From assembly GCA_014529385.2 (NCBI GenBank), contig CM043969.1, positions 15,623,446 through 15,687,445 on the forward strand: a DNA stretch of 64,000 bases, in the 5' to 3' direction. Positions within the stretch are counted from its first letter, which is position 1, and every line of letters starts with the position of its first letter. Shown piece by piece: positions 55,501 through 64,000 of the stretch. A program made the translations under genes and the position numbers. The notes under the pieces were generated by a model. It did no database searches and was not told the DNA's origin. It saw only the letters and a program-made list of their open reading frames with translations. The stretch is from Adiantum capillus-veneris. Lineage: Eukaryota; Streptophyta; Polypodiopsida; Polypodiales; Pteridaceae.

Positions 55501-57122
55501 ATAGACCAAGCTCTCCGACAAACAAATGAGGTGGGCAAATTTCCTTTCGCAATTTCATTTTCATATTGCTCACATTACTGGCAAGCATAATCAAGTAGCT
55601 GATGCACTCTCAAGACGACCGAGAGTGAATGCGGTTTCCATAGCAACTCACAATGATGTATCTTCAATGATAGATGAGTACGCTATTGATCCCGATTTTA
55701 GAGATGTGATTTCAGCCCTTGCATTAGGGAATAAAGAAGAACCATTTACTTTACAAGATGGTTATCTTCTCTATGGCAATAGACTATGCGTTACTAACTC
55801 ACTACGTGAGAAAGTAATGTATGAATCTCATGCTCCACCGTATGCGGGGCATAGAGGGATTCAGTCCACCTTAAAGGAAATTGAAACATATTTCTATTGG
55901 CCTACCATGAAAGTGAACATACAAGAGTATGTTTCTAAATGTGTGGTATGCCAAAAGACAAAATTTGATAGAGGGAAGCAACTTGGATTGCTTCAACCCT
56001 TGCCAATCCCTAATTCACCATGGGAGAGCATATCCATGGATTTTATCTTTGGATTGCCTAAGTCTATCCATGGGAATACGGGAATATGGACGATAGTAGA
56101 TAGGTTCAGTAAACAAGCTCATTTCATACCTGTCAAAAAGACTATCAAAGCCCATCAAATGGCAACCCTCTTCATTTCACAAATTTTCAAGTACCATGGC
56201 TTGGCAATGTCCATAGTGTCGGATAGAGATCCTAGAATGACCAGTAATTTCTGGAAGGGTCTCTTTGAGAATTTAGGAACAAGGCTAAACTTCTCTTCGG
56301 CCTATCATCCACAAACCGATGGCCAAAGTGAAATAGCTAACCTAACAATTATCGATCTACTAAAAGCCTATGTAACGAAAGTAGATCAAAGATTCCAATG
56401 GGAGAAGTACTTACCCTTAGTGGAGTATGCTTACTTACAATAACACTGTACATACTTCCACGGGAAAAGCACCTTTCGAGGTAATTGAGGGGAGATCAAA
56501 AAGTCCCTTGCTACTTAAGGTACATGGGAAGATCTTCGTTGCAAATGAGTATAGCCGAGACCTACAAGAATCTTTTCCAAAGATTAAGGATGCTATCTCT
56601 ATCTCACAACAAAGGCAAAAGGTTGCTGCTGACAAGCACAGAAGAGCCCAAGCCTTTAAAGAAAATGATTGGGTCTTATTAAAGTTTCCCAAGGGTCGAT
56701 TAAGGCACACAACGGGCAAGAATCCTACGGGACACCAAAAGTACTATGCTAAACTAGCAAAAAGGTACTATGGTCCCTTCCAGATTCTTAGGCCAATCAA
56801 TGAGATGGCGTATCAACTCAAGTTGCCCAATCATTGGCTCATACACAATGCTTTCCATGTGAGCCTATTAAAGCCTTACAAAGGAGAGCCACCTCAAGAA
56901 CCAACTATTGAAGACCCACTGGAGATCGAGGACCAAGAGGAGGTGCTGCAGCCCGAGTCCATTCTCCGACATGAAGACAAGGTATTAAGAGGCGGTAAGA
57001 CTATCCGATGATATCTTATTAAGTTTAAGAATTATCCTTTTGAAGATGCTAGATGGATGCAAGGCATACAATCAAAGGATAACCTAAACCTTGTCAATGC
57101 TTACAATCCTTCCCAAGAGTAA
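52535..57122 (+). pseudogene. gag-pol of element 3
   Basis: The frame starts MADNSKESE at 52535 and ends TAA at 57120. Relative to element 2, an in-frame deletion of about 366 bp removes most of the Arg/Ser-rich gag segment near 52777. The knuckle, protease (DPGSTHNFIS) and reverse transcriptase with FFDDIIIYS are intact. Breaks: TAA at 55322 in RNase H (from CAA), TAG at 55502 (from CAG), a 4-bp TTAC duplication near 56433 after the integrase core, and TGA at 57007 in the chromodomain (from CGA). The integrase itself reads through D-D-E (SAYHPQTDGQSE) in 55526-56443. Confidence 0.93.
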
Positions 57123-57249
57123 GCAAATGTACAAAATGTTAAAAATGAACAAAGTTTTTTTGTCTTATAAGACTCTCTTTTTCTTTATTGTGCACAAAGA
57201 TTAAGTAGTATGCATGCTTAGATCAAGTTTGTGGAGACGAAGTCTCCCA

Positions 57250-57365
57250 AACACCAAGTAGAGCTTGTCACTCTACTATGGAAGACTGATAGGACTAATG
57301 TGTAGACATGCTTGCGGCAACCTCAGGCTCTCAAGCACCAAACGGACTAGTCATCCATTGTGGAA
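57250..57365 (+). promoter_or_regulatory. Twin 3'-UTR hairpins of element 3
   Basis: AGTAGAG - CTTGTCA - CTCTACT (57257-57277) is perfect. AACGGA - CTAGTCA - TCCATT (57341-57359) has one mismatch. The loops equal those of element 2. Confidence 0.55.
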
Positions 57366-57479
57366 TGATGTCATAGGGTAACATAGGGATCCTCTACCCG
57401 CTAAGAAAAGGACTCATGAATATGCTTTATCTTCTCTACACCATAGTCGAGGACGACTATGATTTCAAAAGAGAGGTAA

Positions 57480-59069
57480 TGTCATAATAATCAATATCTA
57501 ATTCTCCTAGATGATTTTCTCATGTTAAACGGATCATTTAATATGGGGAAGTGCCAGGGGAGAAAAAGCTAGAATATTGGTTAAGCTAGCAGACCGGCCA
57601 CAGTAGGGATCCAAAGGAGGGAAAATAGGGATCCAAAGGGGGGGCCATCTGCAAAAGAGCCATGTGAGACAAAGGGCTAAAAAGACCCTAAGGTTCAGCC
57701 CATTAAGACTTCCAAAATGCTAAGGTTCGAAAATTCAAAGGTTGTGTCCAAAGGTCAACCTTAAGGGAATTGGATGCTTTCTGTGTGACCAAAAAAGTCT
57801 TTGCATATCCCTACATAGGAGGGGGTGAGCCTAGCATGTAGGGGATGAGAGAGAAAGCCACACACACACACACAAGCCCCCTTTACACAAAGGGAATGAG
57901 GGACACATGTCAGCTCCCTAGGCTAGATGCCCACAAGGTGTACCCAATTCCTATTGGATGGCCTTGGAGGTGGACCAATGAGAATTAGGCTAGAGTAAAT
58001 CTAGTTTAATTAATTTAAAAACACTTAATAAAAGAACCAATGAGAATTAATTCCTCTAGAAGACTATTGGATAGTCTCCGAAGTGGTCCAATGAGCATTC
58101 AGCAGCCCAATGGCTTGCCTCATGCCTATTGGCCAGGAGGCAAAGGGGTCCAATGAGAGTTTAATTGAATTATTAATTAACCTAAAGCTCTCACAAAAGG
58201 GGAAAGGGGGACACATGTCAGAAGGCTATCACTTATGCTGCTTAATAGTCATTGGCTTGACTTGGGGAGGGCCAATGAGGGTTGAGCAAGAGCAAATGGC
58301 AAGAGGGCTTGCCCAAGAGAGAGAGGGGGCTGATTTTTGCAAGATATTATCACACACACACACACACACACAATCTCATGTGTGAAGAAAGAGAAGACTA
58401 TCTCTTCCCAAGCTTTAATGGAGAGCTCATCACCTACTCCAAGCTTGTGATATAGAAGCCTACATCGACACACTCTTGGCATGTGGATGCAAATCTAACC
58501 AAGAGCCAAGCTTCAATGCATGCTCATCTCCTCTACCATGCTAATTACTAAGCTAAGCTATGCTAATATGAGTGATTATGTGAGGAGATGTACATCTTTC
58601 TCGTAAGATACTCCTTCTTCCTCTCAATCTACTCTCATACTCTTCTAGCTCTCACCATCTTCGAAGGTGTGTGAGGTCTTGGGTATGAGAACGGGGATAA
58701 TTGATGTTGTGTTGGCTAAGTGTTTTGCTTAGTGCATGAAGCTTTCATCTTCATTTCACTAGATAATCTTGAAGGAACACAAAGAATTGTATTGTACAAT
58801 GTCTCTCTTGATGGGAGAAACCATAATACAAAGCCTTTTGGAGGGGGGACCGGCTCCATGCAAATCCGGTCCTCAACTGTTGTCAATAGCTTAATTTCTC
58901 TCTCTTTTGAAAGTATTGTTCATGATATCTAACTAGGTGTTATTCTTTTTTTTGCTCTCTCCACCCAAGCACTCTTGTAATTCTCATTAGGAATCTATTC
59001 TAATGAAATGCCCACTATGTTCATGCTAATTTCCGCTACACACAAGTTATTAGGCCATTCAATGTTACA
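57480..59069 (+). repeat. 3' LTR of element 3
   Basis: It is 1,590 bp, preceded by AAAAGAGAGGTAA, and ends GTTACA. It carries the unmutated GGACCGG/CCGGTCC stem. Differences from the 5' LTR are more frequent than between the element 2 LTRs. Confidence 0.93.
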
Positions 59070-59074
59070 GTATA

Positions 59075-62000
59075 TGATCCATCAAGAAGTACCTCTTGTT
59101 GTTTGTTTATATTGGCATTGTTGTAGAAGCTCATGCAGTCCGAGAGTACCTTGAAGCTGGCTTCATATACCTGGCATTGATATAACTTTAGTTGATTCAC
59201 CGATAAGGAAAAGTAGTAAAATAGTTCTCTCAGACTTTTAGTCTAGTAAGTTATGTTAAAAAGCCTATCATTTCGGTTAGACCAGATAATCCACAAAAAT
59301 TCCCCTCTTATTCTATTCCAGACCACTGAAAATAACGACACTGAGTCACCCAACAATAATTGTTTCCAACTTAAAGTGCACCCAAGACAAGCACTCAGAG
59401 GGGACAGCATCTCTAGACTTTTGGGGCAATTCATAAAGAGGTGTGGGATGTCCTCCTCGGCCCTATTACATCTCTAGTAAAGCCCAATGCCTAGCCCTGC
59501 AAGTCTCATCCTGTGACCCGTCCATACTGCCTTGTGGAGGATTAACCAGAGCCAAATTGAGTGTTTGGCTGGGGTTCCTCTATTCCAAATTGCCTGAAAA
59601 TTGAAGGCCCATTGGCGGCGATCCAGTGAAGTCCTCCATTATCTGTTGAGTGAGGCGTGTAGTGGTTCTAGGAGGTTTGGGGCTAGGGTGGGGGGGTTAG
59701 GCCTTGGGGGGTTCACTATGTGTAAAACTACCATATCACGTGCGTTCAAGACATTTTTGTAAAACCCCTTATCCGTGAATTTTGTTGAGAATATAATGTA
59801 CCCTTTGCTTTTAAAATCTGTATGTTTTTTTCAAATTTGAAAAAATAATGCCCCTTTGTGTATATATTTCTGTAAGTTTCAAGAACTTTAAATACCCTTC
59901 TATTGAATTCACGTGATAGGTTACATTTTTATTAGGTGACCTCCCCGGGGGTTAGGCAGAGCGCTCCCACTAGTCCAGTACATAGCCTTCAAGGAGGGGT
60001 CAAGGTCACTCGAGAGTGTCCACTCCAACTCTTTTGGGAAGAGGGATTTCCTGCTAGAAATCAGAGATAGTTCCCACGGTTGCAAGTTGAATCGACTTGT
60101 GAGCTCGATTAGGGAGATCCATCTGTGCTTTAACCTGTGCCACAAATTTCTCCACGTTGTAATGTCCTTGTTGTGTATGCGCTTTGATATCCTGCTCTGA
60201 GCCTGGTTGAGGGGGGGAATCGGAGGCATCGACCACCACATTGATTCATGGGCTCTTAGGTTAAGGATGTTATTTAAGTCCCAGTTTACTCTAAGGTGAT
60301 TTTTGTACCTATTCCACGCTCCCCACAACAATTTAAGGAGGAGGGAGCCGCTGGGCGTTATCTCGACAGGTTCGGAAGCCTTCTAGCCATGGAAGAGGGT
60401 GAATCCCATTGCTCCCTTTAGCTTTGAATTTGCTAATGTTCCTAAACAGCAATGAGGCCCACTCCTCCTCAGGGTTGTCCAATGCTCTAAGGATGAGTTT
60501 GACTGCTAGTTTGTTTGCCCATCTACTGAAGTTGGTAAGTTCAAGTCCCCCTTGTTCCTTGGGGAGGCAGCATACATCCCAACTAACCTTGGCTAGACCC
60601 TTCCTCATCGAGTCACCTGACCAAAGGAAGTTTTTGCATGCCCTGGTTATGTCTTTCAGCTGGGAGTCAGGTGGTCTCCAACAGGAGAGGAAGAACAGAG
60701 CATAGCAGGAAATAAAGTGCTTGACTACCAGAGCCCTCTCTGCAATATGCGCCTGAAATCCTGTCCATCGATTGAGTTTGGAGGAGAAATGATCCAGTAC
60801 CCATTGCCACCTTTGTGCCATAGATACCCTAAACCCAAACGGGATGCCTAGGAGCCTGAAGATGACCTTGTCTTTTAATATTGAACATCCTTGTTCTGTA
60901 ATCCATCTTGGGAGTGGAGAGAGGGAGGCTCTGATTCTAGTCTTGGAATGGTTAATCTGAGATTTCGAGGCTGAGTAGAAAGTCCTCAGACATCCCCAAA
61001 AGCATTGGAGTGATTGTTCATCTTTGTTGAGTAAGCCATTGGTGTCATCAACAAATTGTGAGAGGCATTTTTGCCTTCCATCCGGTAATGAGATTTCTTT
61101 GAGTGTCCCATCCCCCATTTTAGCTTTGACCAGCCCATTGAGAGAATCCACTGAGGTCGCAAAGAGTAAAGGGGCAAGGGGGCATCCCTATCGTACTGAG
61201 CGATTGAGAGGAAATGGTTCTGAAATTCCATTGTTGAGTGCTACCCTTGCCTAGGCATTTCCTAGTAGAGTCTTGACGAGCCTAATCATACCTAATCTGA
61301 AGCCCATCATGGTCAGGCAGTCGAGGATGTATGTCCATTCTAATCTGTTGTAAGCTTTGTTGAAGTCAACTTTGACAAAGACGAAATTCTGACGGGACTC
61401 TTTTGCATATTCAATTCCTTCCCACATAGCTATAACTGCTTCCATGATTCTCCATCCTTCGATGAAGCCTTTTTGCTCTGTGCACAGCCACTCTACTAGA
61501 GCAAGGGAAATTCTAAGTGTTATAGCTTTGGCGAAGATTTTGTTTGCTGAATTCAGCATAGTGTGTGGTCTCCAATTAGAGATGATTTCCTTGGGGCCTC
61601 TCTTATGTAGGAGTTTAATGACTCCCCTGTTGAGTTGAACTGGAAGGGCTCCTTGTTTAACTGATTCCTCCCATACTCTAAGGAGGATGGGAGAGAGTAC
61701 TTCCTTAAACGTCTGATAGAATTTAGCTGGAAGCCATCTATGCCAGGAGTATTCTTGAGTTTTAAAGAATAAATTGCCCTTTTTATTTCCCACACTGTAA
61801 GGCCTGAATCGAGCTGGACCGCTAGGTGAGTGGGGATCACTCTCGGCCTGCATTTCCTGATTTGTTCACGGGCTACAGTCACCCCCTCATCTGGTTGCTC
61901 CTTAGGGTTGAATAACAGGGTGAAGTGCTCCCTCGCTATTTCCAAATTTTTGCATTCATTAGTGGCTTTGCCCTTTGGTCCTAGCAGGTAGGGGAAGGAT

Positions 62001-63123
62001 TCTCTCAGATGTTTCTTCCTAAGATTTTTAAACATTTCTTTTGTCGGCTTATCCACTTTGCCTGCCCACCATTCTCTAAAGAAGACTGCAGTATGCTTGA
62101 GGGTGAGGTCCTCCTCCACATGAAGTTGGTGTCTTAGTGTGGATATTTTATCCGGAGTATCATTATTAGGGCTCTTGCTGCATTCCATCTCTGCCAGTTC
62201 ACTGTATATCTGATCCTTACGTTTCCTTCGGATTTCTGTTACTTTTTTTCTGAACATTATAAGTGCTTTTTGAGTGCTTGATATTGCCATTTTCCATGCC
62301 TTAGATGGAGTGAAGGCCTTTGAGAAAGCCTGCACCCATATTGCCTTAATGCTACTATGTACTTCCTCCAGTTGAAACAGCGAGGTGTCCGTGTGGAACT
62401 AGTGATTCCTATCTTTCCTACATTTGTCGTCCAAAGTTATCACTGATGGATAGTGGTCGGAAGTACAAGACGTGTGTCTGGGTTTGGCTTTAATTCTTTT
62501 AAAGCTTCTGGCTAGGGAAGTGCTTATATAACATCTATCTAATCTGGCTTTTCAAGCATTGGGGCCTTTGAAATAATTTTGCCATGTGAACACTCCAGGT
62601 GACCCGACATCCCACAGATTGAGGTGATCTTTAAGTTGATTCCACTCCTGAAGCTCTGCTCCTGAAATAACGTTACCCCGGTTTTGGAAACGATCTTCAA
62701 TGGTCTCTACCATATTGAAATCCCCAATGAGAATGGTTGGCTCATTTTGGGCTAGAAGCTGCTTCCACAATTGACTTTTGTCTCTAGCAGAACCTCCTGC
62801 ATAAACAGACACAATCATGCATTGGACGGGGGACTCGACTGCCACACCTACCCAGTAGGCTCCTTTGCTAGATTTTTTTGGATTCACCTTCCATGTTTGA
62901 GGGATGTCGATTGCTGTACCACCTGATCCCCTTTCGTGCAAGGAGCAATGCCAAAGGTGTTCTTGTGAGATTATAGAGAGTCTTTGAGAGAGCTCGTCCC
63001 CTAAATTCTTTATCTCTTGAAGTCCAATGACATCGACAGGAAAGTTGTTGAGCCAGGCCCTAATTTTTTTTTTGCTTTGAGTGGGTCTGACATACCCTTA
63101 ATATTCCAAGACACGATTTTCAT
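59075..63123 (-). pseudogene. LINE B ORF2, main part
   Basis: The start MKIVSWNIKGMSD is at 63123. One base is missing from the A run near 63063-63072, shifting the frame out of the endonuclease. The endonuclease continues near 62941-62552 (GDFNMVETIEDR). The reverse transcriptase shows VKVDFNKAYNRLEWTYI (near 61370) and FVDDTNGLL (near 61050); the gap between is broken. The zinc-finger end lies at 60330-59240, interrupted by a MITE (59703-59949). The frame resumes at 44115. It is decayed but nearly full length. Confidence 0.87.
59703..59949 (-). mobile_element. 247-bp MITE, copy B, inside LINE B
   Basis: This is the inverted counterpart of 34482-34729. Left end CTTGGGGGGTTCAC, right end GGTGACCTCCCCGGG, perfect 8-bp duplication GGTTAGGC (59695-59702 and 59950-59957). 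G-boxes CACGTG lie at 59737-59742 and 59910-59915. It interrupts the C-terminal part of LINE B ORF2. Confidence 0.9.
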
Positions 63124-63181
63124 CGGGGAGTGCGTCTATCCTTACGGTTTTTGGACTGGGATCTAGGAGAGGCTTGTGACA

Positions 63182-64000
63182 CTAAGGTGTGTCCCCTCTT
63201 GTTGTCCTTTTGAACCTCCATGGGGGGGCTGGGCCAGTCTCAACAATTTCCTTTTGTCCTGGGGCTATGTTTTCTTTGTTGGGTTCGTTGCTTGTGGGCA
63301 ACTTGTTTTGCTTTAGGGCTAATGTGCGATTAGCCTGATTCACTTGCCTTTCCAGCCTTGAATCTGCGTCCTCTTCTTCTTCTGAGTCGAGGTCAATGGA
63401 CTCTACCACATCAGAATCTTCCCACTCTAGAAGTGATGCGAGTAGGGTGAATCTGTTGGGGCCCCGAGCTTTACCCTTGTCCTACTGAGTTTTATGAGCC
63501 ATTGGTTTCTCCGGCTTGGGGGGTTGCTGTAGGGAGACTGGTGGGGATGTTTGAGTGCTACCTTTGTTGTGGGCTGAGCTAGGAGAGGCCTGCTCTAGTT
63601 TAGGTTTCTTCTTTGGGCATTCCCTAATGAAGTGCCCCTTTGTTCCGCAGTGGAAACAAGCATTTGGGAGGTATTTGTAACTTATTGGTTGCTCAAAGCA
63701 TTCGACGTCATCTAAAGCGATTACCATGGATTGGGGGAGCTCCACTGAAATGTCCATTTCAATGAGGGCCTATGGGTGCCATGCCGGGATGTAGTCCCCT
63801 CTGGGTCGGCCCCCTAAAACTTTACCTAGTTGAGCTCCTATGGCCCTGAGGTGGTTGTGATAGTGAAGGGGGAGGTTCGGGAACTCCACCCAAACTGGGA
63901 AGTGGTTGAGGGCATCGCTCTTTGCTTTGTAATCTTTATTCCATTTGAATAGGCAGCGGGGGGTCGCTCGCAATAGCCATTGGCCTATGCTAAGCACTCT
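63182..64000 (-). pseudogene. LINE B ORF1 (gag-like), cut by the window edge
   Basis: The sequence reads FPVWVEFPNLPLHYHNHL (near 63900), an intact CCHC knuckle CFHCGTKGHFIREC (near 63650) and an acidic C-terminal segment (SEEEEDADSRLE). This is the plant LINE ORF1 type with DUF4283 and zinc knuckle. Stops near 63768 and 63486 and a frame change break it. The N-terminus lies outside the window. Confidence 0.8.

Larger units (their letters stand above)
44116..59069 (+). mobile_element. Ty3/gypsy chromovirus, element 3, nested in LINE B
   Basis: It has a perfect GTATA target duplication (44111-44115 and 59070-59074). The 5' LTR is interrupted by the gag-only element (44226-50633). Without that, both LTRs are 1,590 bp and the element is about 8.5 kb. 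The interior has an initiator-Met primer site, a leader stem, gag-pol with an in-frame gag deletion and several breaks, twin 3'-UTR hairpins and a 3' LTR. It is closely related to element 2. Confidence 0.95.
43863..64000 (-). mobile_element. L1-type LINE B, split by a chromovirus, runs off the right edge
   Basis: The 3' end is a 10-nt poly(A) (plus-strand T at 43863-43872), a 3' UTR of about 122 bp and the ORF2 stop at 43997-43995. The body resumes at 59075 and continues past 64000. Between lies a complete chromovirus (44116-59069) with a GTATA duplication. With one GTATA removed, the reading frame runs from LLDGSY into THLQRMLDECRAD without a shift, confirming that both halves are one LINE. 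It also contains MITE copy B. Confidence 0.88.

Overview
The window is nuclear DNA of a land plant with a large, repeat-dominated genome. The evidence is a clan-71 (A-type) plant cytochrome P450 gene, plant-type Ty3/gypsy chromoviruses with initiator-Met tRNA primer sites, L1-type LINEs, a gag-only (LARD-like) element, MITEs, copia remnants, and many long CT/GA and GT/CA microsatellites. I cannot name the species. There are no bacterial features, rRNA genes, tRNA genes or CRISPR arrays.

The one apparently intact host gene is a P450 on the minus strand: exon 1 at 29408-28530, a 4,710-bp phase-0 intron, and exon 2 at 23819-23202, giving 498 residues with all P450 landmarks. Its oxygen-activation motif is unusual: A-S-I-D-S where A-G-x-D-T is usual. 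A roughly 1.2-kb segment carrying exon 2 and adjacent intron (about 23092-24271) was duplicated on the 3' side of the gene. The duplicate now runs from about 1340 to 22494. Its exon 2 (2067-1451) has lost one base, and its intron part holds two full chromoviruses (2095-12676 with TSD TTGTT; 12873-21774 with TSD CATGT) and a 428-bp copia-type solo LTR (21791-22218, TSD GCAAG). All three empty sites survive in the other copy.

From 29.5 to 35.5 kb there is a tandem-repeat stretch and a decayed minus-strand LINE (LINE A), which contains a 248-bp MITE with an 8-bp TSD. From 35.5 to 43.8 kb the DNA is mostly unrecognised, with microsatellites and one LTR-plus-leader fragment (about 38.3-40.3 kb).

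From 43.86 kb to the end, the window is one nested stack. A second LINE (LINE B, minus strand) begins beyond base 64000 and ends in a poly(A) at 43863-43872. It is split by a third chromovirus (44116-59069, TSD GTATA). That chromovirus is split in its 5' LTR by a gag-only LTR element (44226-50633, TSD CTAG). LINE B also holds a second copy of the MITE (59703-59949, TSD GGTTAGGC). Rejoined across the chromovirus, the LINE B reading frame continues in frame to its stop codon.

The least expected material is in the retroelements. The chromovirus family has conserved RNA-foldable elements: a leader stem, an LTR stem, and twin 3'-UTR hairpins with near-identical 7-nt loops. The gag-only element carries small reading frames before gag and a long frame with a predicted membrane segment after it. 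The MITE pair has CCCCGGGG-type ends and two G-boxes per copy. I see no new defence or signalling system; the candidates for novelty are these element-borne structures and the P450 motif.
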